Position numbers and translations under genes: made by a program
Shown: one piece after another, positions 15,448 through 21,181 of the stretch
How positions within the stretch are numbered: position 1 is the stretch's first letter
Layout: every line of letters starts with the position of its first letter
Notes under the pieces: model-generated
The model's input: only the letters and a program-made list of their open reading frames with translations
Database searches by the model: none
Told to the model about the DNA's origin: nothing
Assembly (NCBI GenBank): GCA_002480525.1
Contig: DLCH01000026.1
Span: 22,928-44,108, forward strand
Reading direction: 5' to 3'
DNA length: 21,181 nucleotides
Source of the DNA: Gammaproteobacteria bacterium UBA7803
Lineage (GTDB): Bacteria > Pseudomonadota > Gammaproteobacteria > Pseudomonadales > Azotimanducaceae

Positions 15448-15456
15448 TGATACGAT
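15448..15456 (+). promoter_or_regulatory. Extended -10 promoter for the gabD-like gene
   Basis: TGATACGAT gives an extended -10 (TGn plus TACGAT) 31 bases before the start codon at 15488. No good -35 is present, which extended -10 promoters can tolerate. The following GCCCGC resembles the start region of the second thiolase gene. The rest of the 127-base gap from 15361 holds nothing else I recognise. Confidence 0.4.
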
Positions 15457-15487
15457 GCCCGCTCTGCAGTCAACGGAGGCCAAGGCC

Positions 15488-16939
15488 ATGAATCTCAAGG
15501 ATCCGAGCCTGCTCAAGACCCAGGCCTACATCGACGGCGAATGGGTCGATGCCGACGACGGTTCGACCAACAAGATCATGAACCCGTCCACCGGCGAGGT
15601 GATCGCCGAGGTGGCGCGCTGCGGCGCCAGGGAAACCGAACGCGCCGTCGACGCCGCCGAGCGGGCCCAGAAGGGCTGGGCGGCCCGCACCGCCAAGGAG
15701 CGCGCCCAGCTCCTGCGCCGGTTCTACGACCTGATGATGGAGAACGAGGAGGACCTCGGCCGCATCCTCACCGCCGAGCAGGGCAAGCCCCTGGCCGAAG
15801 CCCGCGGCGAGATCGCCTACGGCGCCGCCTTCCTGGAGTGGTTCTCCGAGGAAGCCAAGCGCCTGTACGGCGACACCATCCCCGGGCCGTCGGCGGACAA
15901 GCGCATCGTCACCATCAAGCAGCCCGTGGGCGTGGTGGCCTGCATCACGCCGTGGAACTTCCCCAACGCCATGCTCACCCGCAAGATCGGCCCGGCCCTG
16001 GCGGCGGGCTGCACAGTGGTGTGCAAGCCCGCCAACGCCACGCCGCTGTCGGCCTTCGCCATCGCCGAGCTGGCCGAGCGCGCGGGGATTCCCAAGGGGG
16101 TCGTCAACGTGCTGGCCGGGCGCACCGGCGAGATCGGCGACGTCCTCACCGCCAGCCCGAAGGTGCGCAAGCTCACCTTCACCGGCTCCACCGAGGTGGG
16201 CAAGCAGCTCATCGAGGCCTGCGCGGTGAACGTCAAGCGCACCAGCATGGAGCTCGGCGGCAACGCGCCGTTCATCGTCTTCGACGACGCGGATCTCGAC
16301 GCCGCCGTGGAAGGCGCCATCGCCTCCAAATACCGCAACGCCGGGCAGACCTGCGTGTGCGCCAACCGGCTGCTGGTGCAGTCCGGCGTGTACGACGCCT
16401 TCGCCGAGAAGCTGGCCGCCGCGGTCCGGGAGCTCAAGCTCGGCGACGGCTTCGAGGACGGCGTCAAGGTCGGGCCGCTGATCGACGCCAACGCCGCCAA
16501 CGACGTGCTGTCCATGGTCGAGGACGCGGTGACGCGCGGCGCGCAGCTCGTCATCGGCGGCAAACGGGCCGCCAACGGCGAGGCCTTCGTGGAGCCGGCC
16601 ATTCTCACCGGCGTCACCCGGGAGATGCGGGTCTTCAACGAGGAGATCTTCGGACCGGTAGCGCCGCTGGTGCGCTTCGACACCGAGGAAGAGGCCATCG
16701 AACTGGCCAACGACACGCCGTTCGGCCTCGCCTCCTACTTCTACGCCCGGGACGTGGGACGGGTCTGGCGGGTGGCCGAGGGCCTGGAATACGGCATCGT
16801 CGGCATCAACGCCGGCCTCATCTCCAACGAGATGGCGCCCTTCGGCGGGGTGAAGGAATCCGGGAACGGACGGGAAGGCTCCAAGTACGGCATCGACGAT
16901 TACGTGGAGATCAAGTACCTCTGCATGGGCGGCATCTGA
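15488..16939 (+). CDS. gabD: NAD(P)-dependent succinate-semialdehyde dehydrogenase
   Basis: 483 residues, almost the same length as E. coli GabD (482) and close to it throughout as I remember that protein: AYIDGEWVDADDG near the N-terminus, YGDTIPG at 127-133, ITPWNFPNAM at 153-162 and GPALAAGCTVV at 168-178. The catalytic Glu is E256 in MELGGNAPF. The nucleophile is C289 in NAGQTCVCANR, with C291 two residues later as in the redox-sensitive GabD loop. The C-terminus EYGIVGINAGLISNEMAPFGGVKESG and SKYGIDDYVEIKYLCMGG also matches. It would oxidise succinate semialdehyde to succinate, feeding the TCA cycle. The start has CGGAGG eight bases upstream; an in-frame ATG at 15455 lies inside the promoter and is rejected. 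A broader aldehyde substrate is possible. Confidence 0.9.
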   Translation: MNLKDPSLLKTQAYIDGEWVDADDGSTNKIMNPSTGEVIAEVARCGARETERAVDAAERAQKGWAARTAKERAQLLRRFYDLMMENEEDLGRILTAEQGKPLAEARGEIAYGAAFLEWFSEEAKRLYGDTIPGPSADKRIVTIKQPVGVVACITPWNFPNAMLTRKIGPALAAGCTVVCKPANATPLSAFAIAELAERAGIPKGVVNVLAGRTGEIGDVLTASPKVRKLTFTGSTEVGKQLIEACAVNVKRTSMELGGNAPFIVFDDADLDAAVEGAIASKYRNAGQTCVCANRLLVQSGVYDAFAEKLAAAVRELKLGDGFEDGVKVGPLIDANAANDVLSMVEDAVTRGAQLVIGGKRAANGEAFVEPAILTGVTREMRVFNEEIFGPVAPLVRFDTEEEAIELANDTPFGLASYFYARDVGRVWRVAEGLEYGIVGINAGLISNEMAPFGGVKESGNGREGSKYGIDDYVEIKYLCMGGI

Positions 16940-16983
16940 CCGGTGCCGTCCCCGTCGGGAAAACTGAAACGGTTTGGTCGGCA

Positions 16984-17037
16984 TTGAATTAACCTAAATG
17001 GTTTAATGTTGATAAATAAAACCGAATAGGTTAATTT
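16984..17037 (+). promoter_or_regulatory. AT-rich promoter/operator island of the SatD module
   Basis: Two copies of AACC-N5-GGTT are present: site 1 TTAACCTAAATGGTTTAA (16989-17006) and site 2 AAAACCGAATAGGTTAA (17018-17034), with centres 29 bases apart. The outer halves also pair with each other: ATTAACCTA (16989-1 to 16997) with TAGGTTAAT (17027-17035), and the inner GGTTT with AAACC, giving a nested inverted repeat. TTGATA (17009-17014), a 17-base spacer and TAATTT (17032-17037) form a plausible promoter. Its start would fall at about 17044, the A of the ATG. Site 2 covers the spacer and the -10. There is no ribosome site, so the transcript may be leaderless. The region is strikingly A/T-rich compared with its flanks. 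Confidence 0.6.
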
Positions 17038-17043
17038 CCCGGC

Positions 17044-17679
17044 ATGACGTACCTGGTGCTCATCGCCGACATCGTCGACTCACGGAGGCTCGCGAACCGC
17101 GGGCAGGTGCAGAACCGGCTGATGGATGCCCTGGATCGAATCAATCGGCGCGGCAGCCCCATCGAATCGCCCTATACCGTCACGCTGGGTGACGAGTTTC
17201 AGGCCGTCTTCTCCGGCGCCGCCGGCATGGTCGAGGATCTCGCCTCGATCCAGCACGCGCTCCACCCGGCGCGCGTCCGGTTCTCCTACGGGGTGGGTGA
17301 CATCACCACCGCCATCAACCCCAGGCAGGCGCTGCAGATGGACGGGCCGGCCTTCTACGGCGCCCGGGACGGTCTGGACCGGCTCAAGGACAGCGGCGAC
17401 CTCGCGGCCATCACCGGCGTCGCCGGACCGGTCGGCGAGCTGCTCGACGCGTCCCTGCGCGCCATGGCCAACGGCATGACGCGCTGGCGCGCCAACCGGT
17501 TCGCCATCCTGCGGGACCTGATGCGCGGCGACGACGTGAAATCCATCGCCGCCCGTCTCGATATCAGCGAGGTCGCCGTGTACAAGAACATCGACGCCGG
17601 CGACCTGCGAACCCTCATGCATCTCGCCCGGTCCATCGAGGCCTGCCTGGACCAGAAGCTGACGCCGGAGCGCCCGTGA
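17044..17679 (+). CDS. SatD family protein with C-terminal helix-turn-helix
   Basis: 211 residues. The N-terminal LIADIVDSRRL (6-16) and TLGDEFQAVF (47-56) are the signature of the SatD family, named from the Streptococcus mutans secretion/acid-tolerance locus. I also see an arrangement like a class III cyclase/GGDEF palm: D9 and D12 in ADIVDSR, GDEF at 49-52, then RFSYGVGDITT (79-89) and GPAFYGARDGLDRLK (101-115), which parallels the RxGIHxG and YG-N-AARL parts of cyclases. Nucleotide binding or synthesis is inference. The C-terminal 145-195 holds a helix-turn-helix (DVKSIAARLDISEVAVYKNI), probably DNA-binding. No ribosome site precedes the ATG. It overlaps the next gene by four bases (GTGA), and the palindromic operators directly upstream suggest self-regulation. 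Confidence 0.88.
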   Translation: MTYLVLIADIVDSRRLANRGQVQNRLMDALDRINRRGSPIESPYTVTLGDEFQAVFSGAAGMVEDLASIQHALHPARVRFSYGVGDITTAINPRQALQMDGPAFYGARDGLDRLKDSGDLAAITGVAGPVGELLDASLRAMANGMTRWRANRFAILRDLMRGDDVKSIAARLDISEVAVYKNIDAGDLRTLMHLARSIEACLDQKLTPERP

Positions 17680-18371
17680 GCGCCGCCCTGTTTCTGGTCG
17701 GGTGGTTGCTGAGCCGCCTCGCGCTGATCAACGACCGGCCGCTCGGTAAACCCGCCCTGTCCATCGTCGCAGCGTCTCAGGCAGCCGTGTCGTTCATTGC
17801 TTTCGGCGTCACGGCCGGCGCCGCCGTCGCCGCCCTCATCGCGCTGCTGCTGCTGTTCTGCCACGAGCGCTGGCTGTCGCGCTGGCTGCTGGAGGCGCGC
17901 TTCGTCAGCGCCGCCGTCATGATCGGCCTGGTGCTGGGGGCAGAGGCTGCCGGGCTCGCTCCGGCGGAAGCGTGGCTGCCGATCCCGGCGCAATGGCGGG
18001 ATGGCGTGTGGATCGGCATCGGGCTGCTGCTGGTGGCCAACGAGATCAACTTCGTCATCCGTCTGCTGTTCCGCGTGTTCGATCTCGAGCCCCGTCAGCA
18101 CCATGGCGCCGGCGCGACGTCCGGTGACCTCGACGAGCGCGCCTACAACGCCGGCCGGGTCATCGGCATTCTGGAGCGCTGGCTCATGTATTCGGTGCTG
18201 GTGGTCAGCGACGAGTACGCCGTCATCGCCGTCGTCGTCGCCGCCAAGGGCTTCGCCCGGTTCCGCCAGCTCGACCAGCGGGAGTTCGCGGAGTACGTGC
18301 TGATCGGAACCCTGGCATCGACCCTGTTCACCATCTGGGTGGCGCGGGCCATTCGCCTCGGGCTGGGATGA
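17676..18371 (+). CDS. DUF3307-like polytopic membrane protein
   Basis: 231 residues from a GTG start that overlaps the SatD-family stop by four bases (GTGA), with CCGGAG a few bases upstream. Hydrophobic segments lie at about 2-18, 28-62 (two helices), 76-97, 110-134, 168-192 and 206-226. The C-terminal half, AGRVIGILERWLMYSVLVVS (159-178), then VVVAAKGFARF and AEYVLIGTLAS, matches the DUF3307 ending (GRxIGxLER, AAKSxxRF, AEYxLIGTL). The N-terminal half is diverged and lacks the usual HxxxDFxLQ opening, so the call is DUF3307-like. DUF3307 and SatD-family genes are commonly adjacent in bacteria as far as I recall; a role as membrane partner of the SatD protein is inference. The cytoplasmic loop at 136-158 is polar and His/Gly-rich. 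Confidence 0.75.
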   Translation: MSAALFLVGWLLSRLALINDRPLGKPALSIVAASQAAVSFIAFGVTAGAAVAALIALLLLFCHERWLSRWLLEARFVSAAVMIGLVLGAEAAGLAPAEAWLPIPAQWRDGVWIGIGLLLVANEINFVIRLLFRVFDLEPRQHHGAGATSGDLDERAYNAGRVIGILERWLMYSVLVVSDEYAVIAVVVAAKGFARFRQLDQREFAEYVLIGTLASTLFTIWVARAIRLGLG

Positions 18372-18414
18372 ATCGCTTCCGCGGCGCCGACCCATCCCAC
18401 GGCGGCTGCGCCGT
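18364..18414. terminator. Stacked inverted repeats between convergent genes
   Basis: TGGGATG (18364-18370) pairs with CATCCCA (18393-18399), and next to it ACGGCG (18399-18404), GCTG, CGCCGT (18409-18414) forms a tight 6-bp hairpin. Both lie at the junction of the DUF3307-like gene and the convergent FAH-family gene. CCGCGGCGCC also occurs twice (18379-18388 and 18427-18436). No T-run follows, so termination is possible but unproven. Confidence 0.35.
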
Positions 18415-18437
18415 CGGTCGATCGCGCCGCGGCGCCT

Positions 18438-19304
18438 TCAGTCGGCGGCCGTCTCCGCCTCGACCCGGTTGCGCAGAGTCCCCACGCCCCGGACGCTGAC
18501 TTCGACGTCGTCGCCGGGCTGCAGGTACGCCGGCGGCTCCTGCTCGTCGCCGGTGCCTCGCGGCGTGCCGGTGGCGATGAGGTCGCCCGGCGTGAGCCGC
18601 ATGAACGTCGACAGGTAGGTCACCAGGTAGGTGAAGCGGAACCGCAGACCGCTGGTGCTGCCGCTCTGACGCAGCTCGCCGTTCACCCGGGTCTCGAGCT
18701 CCAGCTCGTCGAAGGGCGGACATTCCTCCCGGGTCATCATCCACGGGCCCAGGGCGCCGGACGACTCGAAGTTCTTGCCCTGGGTGACGTTGAAGTCGCC
18801 GTGCCGCATCCAGTCCCGGGCCGAGCCCTCGTTCATGATGGTGAGCCCGGCGATGTGCTCGGGCGCCTTCTCCTCGGGAATGCGCCGGCCGCCTTTGCCC
18901 ACCACCAGCACGATCTCGCCGGCGTAGTCGAGCTGCTCGGTTTCCGGCGGCTTGAGAATGGCCTGGCCGTGGCCCACCAGCGACTCCCGGGTGCGCATGA
19001 ACACGCTGGGGTAGGTGGAGCGCTCGCCCTCCCGGGTCAGGCGCGGCTTACGGTCCGGGTAGTTCACGCCGATGCAGATGATCTTGCGGGGGTTGGTGAC
19101 CGGCGGCAGATAGTCGAGCTCGCGCAGGTCGAAGTCGGGGGACGCGGACACGGCGACGTCCATGGCCCGGACCAGCGCGCCGGCGTCGAGCACGTGGCGC
19201 AGGGTGGGGTACTCGGGCATGCGTTCGGCCAGATCCACCACCCGGTCGTCGACGACGGCGCCGTAGTGTTCCTCCCGGCCCGCCGTGAAGCTCAAGAATC
19301 GCAT
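18438..19304 (-). CDS. Fumarylacetoacetate hydrolase (FAH) family protein
   Basis: 288 residues with an N-terminal domain (1-68) followed by the FAH fold beginning RKIICIGVNYPDRK (73-86). Family members are metal-dependent C-C hydrolases, decarboxylases or hydratases in aromatic and amino-acid catabolism. LDYAGEIVLVVGKGGR (125-140) and MNEGSARDWMRHG (157-169) are the metal-binding stretches, followed by TQGKNFESSGALGPWMM and LTPGDLIATGTPRGTG. The canonical ExE and ND ligands are altered: the first Glu is A128, only E130 remains, and E159 stands where Asp is usual. It therefore belongs to a variant branch and its reaction may differ. The ribosome site is GGGAGAG. Convergent with the DUF3307-like gene; the pump gene ends 56 bases upstream on the same strand. 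Confidence 0.9.
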   Translation of the reverse strand: MRFLSFTAGREEHYGAVVDDRVVDLAERMPEYPTLRHVLDAGALVRAMDVAVSASPDFDLRELDYLPPVTNPRKIICIGVNYPDRKPRLTREGERSTYPSVFMRTRESLVGHGQAILKPPETEQLDYAGEIVLVVGKGGRRIPEEKAPEHIAGLTIMNEGSARDWMRHGDFNVTQGKNFESSGALGPWMMTREECPPFDELELETRVNGELRQSGSTSGLRFRFTYLVTYLSTFMRLTPGDLIATGTPRGTGDEQEPPAYLQPGDDVEVSVRGVGTLRNRVEAETAAD

Positions 19305-19326
19305 CCGCTCTCCCGTTCGCGTTCCG

Positions 19327-19358
19327 CCCGCGGGCAGATTCCGTCACCGCCCCGCGGG
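19327..19358. terminator. CCCGCGGG inverted repeat after the RND pump gene
   Basis: CCCGCGGG occurs at 19327-19334 and 19351-19358. Each copy is self-complementary, so the two can pair as an 8-bp stem with a 16-base loop. It begins two bases past the RND stop codon. No T-run follows. Confidence 0.3.
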
Positions 19359-19360
19359 TG

Positions 19361-21181
19361 TCAACGTGACTCCGCCCGGTGGGTGGACAGCCGCTCGATC
19401 TCCCGGGCCACCGCCTCCGGGGAGCCGGAGCGGCGGGCCAGCAGATGGTAGAACGCCGGCACCACGAACAGGGTGAGCAGGCTCGCCACGGTGACGCCGG
19501 AGAAGATCACCACGCCGAGCACGTTGCGGCTCTCGGCGCCGGCGCCGAGGGCGAACAGCAGCGGCAGCGCGCCGATGGCGGTGGACAGGGTGGTCATGAT
19601 CACCGGCCGCAGGCGGATGCCGGCGGCCTCGATGATGGCGGCCTCGAAGTCCCGGCCCGCGTCGCGGAGCTGGTTGATGAACTCGACGATCAGCACGCCG
19701 TTCTTGGCGGCGATGCCGATCAGCATCACCAGGCCGATCTGGCTGTAGATGTTGATGGAGTTTCCGGTGAGGTAGAGCCCGAGCATGGCCCCGGCCATGG
19801 CCAGCGGCACGGTGAGAATGATCACCAGCGGGTGCACGAAGCTCTCGAACTGGGCGGCCAGCACCAGGAACACGATCAGCAGCGCGATGCCGAAGGTGAA
19901 CAGCAGGCTGCCGGCGGCTTCCTTGAACTCCAGCGACTCGCCCTTGTAGTCCACCTGGGCCACCTCCGGCAGCTCGTCGCGCACCACCCCTTCGAGGAAC
20001 TCCAGGGCCTCGCCCAGGGAATAGCCGGGGGCCAGGCTCGCGCTCAGGGTGACGGCGCGCAGACGGTTGTAGCGGTTCAGCACGCCGGCGCCGGCGGTCT
20101 CTTCCAGATAGATGAGATTGGCCAGCGGAATCAGCTCGCCGCTGGACTCGGAGCGCACGTAGATGTTCGACAGGTCCCGGGCGGTGGCGCGCTGATCCTC
20201 CCGGGCCTGCAGCAGCACGTCGTACTCCTCGCCGTCCTGGACGAAGGTGGTGACCCGCTGCTCGCTCATCATGGCCGACAGGGTGCGGCCGACGTTCTGC
20301 ACGGACACGCCCAGGGCGGCGGCGCGGTTCTTGTCGATGCGCACCACCACCTGGGGCTGGGTCTCCTTGAGGTCGCTGTCGATGCGCTCGATGCCGGGCC
20401 ATTCCATGGCCCGCGCTTCCACCAGGTCGCGCCAGCGCGCCAGCTCGTCGTAGTTGGGCCCGCCCAGCACGAACTGCACGGGCATGTTGCCGCCGCCGCG
20501 GGACAGTCCCGAGCGGCTGAAGGCGAAGGCCTGCACGAACGGAATCGACTGCCAGGCCGCGGTGGCCCGGGCGGCGGCTTCCGCCGTGGTCACGTCGCGC
20601 TCCTGCCAGGGCACCATGGTGACGACGGCCACGCCGGAGTTGGGCGCGGAGCTGCCCCAGCCGGGGATGCGCACCAGGGTGCGGGCGATCAGGCCCTCGG
20701 CCTGCATGTCGATGAGCGGCTGCTCGATACGGTTCATGGCCTGGCGCATGCGTTCGATGCCGGTGCCCTCGGGCGCCTGGATGCGCGCCATGAAGATGCC
20801 CTGATCCTCGGCCGGGGCGTACTCGTCCGGCAGATGATCGAACAGCCAGGCCAGCGCGCCGAACACGGCTAGGGTCAGCGGGATCGCCAGCCAGCTCCGG
20901 CGCACGAAGGCCGTCAGCACCGTGCGGTAGCCGGACTCGAGGCGGGCGAAGGCGCGCTCCACCAGCCGGGTTAGCGGGTTCTTGCGCTCTTTGCGGGACA
21001 GGATCTTCGAGCACATCACCGGCGTCAGCGACAGCGCGAGAACGCTCGAGAAGATCACCGCGGCGCAGATCGTCACCGCCAGCTCGCTGAAGATCACGCC
21101 CATGTTGTCGGCGAGGAACACGATGGGCGTGAACACGGCCACCAGCACGGCGGTGGTGGCGACCACGGCGAAAGCCACCTG
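19361..21181 (-). CDS. RND efflux transporter permease, C-terminal part (AcrB/MexB-like, truncated by window edge)
   Basis: 606 residues are visible and the frame stays open at the window edge, so the start lies outside; full-length family members are about 1030-1050 residues. The protein is a proton-driven, trimeric inner-membrane drug or lipid exporter that works with a periplasmic adaptor and an outer-membrane channel. Visible parts are helices 5-6 (AVIFSSVLALSLTPVMCSKI), the second large periplasmic domain (PDEYAPAEDQGIFMARIQAP, later GGPNYDEL), and helices 7-12 with FESFVHPLVIILTVPLAMAG, LVMLIGIAAKNGVLIVEF (the conserved Lys of helix 10), RLRPVIMTT and FVVPAFYHLL. The catalytic Asp pair of helix 4 would lie outside the window. 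The C-terminal tail is short. No adaptor gene is seen within the window; it would lie upstream of the pump gene, beyond the edge. Confidence 0.95.
   Translation of the reverse strand, partial: QVAFAVVATTAVLVAVFTPIVFLADNMGVIFSELAVTICAAVIFSSVLALSLTPVMCSKILSRKERKNPLTRLVERAFARLESGYRTVLTAFVRRSWLAIPLTLAVFGALAWLFDHLPDEYAPAEDQGIFMARIQAPEGTGIERMRQAMNRIEQPLIDMQAEGLIARTLVRIPGWGSSAPNSGVAVVTMVPWQERDVTTAEAAARATAAWQSIPFVQAFAFSRSGLSRGGGNMPVQFVLGGPNYDELARWRDLVEARAMEWPGIERIDSDLKETQPQVVVRIDKNRAAALGVSVQNVGRTLSAMMSEQRVTTFVQDGEEYDVLLQAREDQRATARDLSNIYVRSESSGELIPLANLIYLEETAGAGVLNRYNRLRAVTLSASLAPGYSLGEALEFLEGVVRDELPEVAQVDYKGESLEFKEAAGSLLFTFGIALLIVFLVLAAQFESFVHPLVIILTVPLAMAGAMLGLYLTGNSINIYSQIGLVMLIGIAAKNGVLIVEFINQLRDAGRDFEAAIIEAAGIRLRPVIMTTLSTAIGALPLLFALGAGAESRNVLGVVIFSGVTVASLLTLFVVPAFYHLLARRSGSPEAVAREIERLSTHRAESR

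Noticed and set aside
12673..15516. 947-codon minus-strand ORF opposite the acyl-CoA synthetase and Ldh-family genes
   Set aside because: It spans two well-supported plus-strand genes and their junction. The translation is His/Arg/Ala-rich shadow sequence.
15470..16984. 504-codon minus-strand ORF opposite gabD
   Set aside because: The plus strand encodes an intact aldehyde dehydrogenase; this is a GC-driven antisense frame.

Overview
The window is a GC-rich stretch of a Gram-negative chromosome. It encodes a TonB-dependent outer-membrane receptor, an RND inner-membrane efflux pump, a lipobox lipoprotein and a proteobacterial-style GabD and SlyD-like FKBP. Protein style (a receptor of the EEVVVTGSRI / CVPFNPFG type, paired thiolases, a Spinster-type MFS carrier) suggests a high-GC gammaproteobacterium with a fatty-acid, steroid or aromatic-acid catabolic lifestyle. 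This assignment is inference and I cannot name a genus. I see no rRNA, tRNA, CRISPR array, insertion sequence or phage-integration signature.

Layout. 38-2950 (-) is a large TonB-dependent receptor. It is divergent from a tight plus-strand operon: a four-helix membrane protein of unknown function (3240), an AlaX-type alanyl-tRNA editing protein (3689, 4-base overlap) and a thiolase (4398, 1-base gap). A short holin-like membrane protein (5627-6007, -) faces away from a SlyD-like FKBP prolyl isomerase (6166). A small minus-strand ORF (6637-6831) shares a bidirectional promoter-like region, with a 12-bp tandem repeat, with a beta-propeller lipoprotein (7021). A second thiolase of the FadA5/FadA6-like type follows (8785). 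A histidine phosphatase (10007-10738, -) and a VOC-fold protein (10848, +) diverge from each other. A Spinster-like MFS transporter (11331-12638, -) is divergent from an acyl-CoA synthetase (12784). The synthetase is followed by an Ldh/YlbC-type NAD(P)H oxidoreductase (14305) and a GabD-like succinate-semialdehyde dehydrogenase (15488). A two-gene SatD / DUF3307-like module (17044-18371) follows. The window ends with a fumarylacetoacetate-hydrolase family enzyme (18438-19304, -) and the C-terminal part of an RND pump (19361 to the window edge, -).

How the genes may work together. Uptake (TonB receptor, MFS carrier), activation (acyl-CoA synthetase), thiolytic cleavage (two thiolases), oxidation of aldehydes and hydroxy acids (GabD, Ldh family) and C-C hydrolysis (FAH family) fit a loose catabolic neighbourhood. 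They sit in several separate transcription units rather than one operon.

The most interesting part is the SatD/DUF3307-like pair. Its promoter is a sharply AT-rich island in GC-rich DNA. It carries two AACC-N5-GGTT palindromes that are themselves nested in a larger inverted repeat. The first protein has motifs laid out like a class III nucleotidyl-cyclase/GGDEF palm plus a C-terminal helix-turn-helix, and it is coupled by a 4-base overlap to a polytopic membrane protein. This looks like a self-regulated signalling or stress module whose biochemistry, to my knowledge, is not described.
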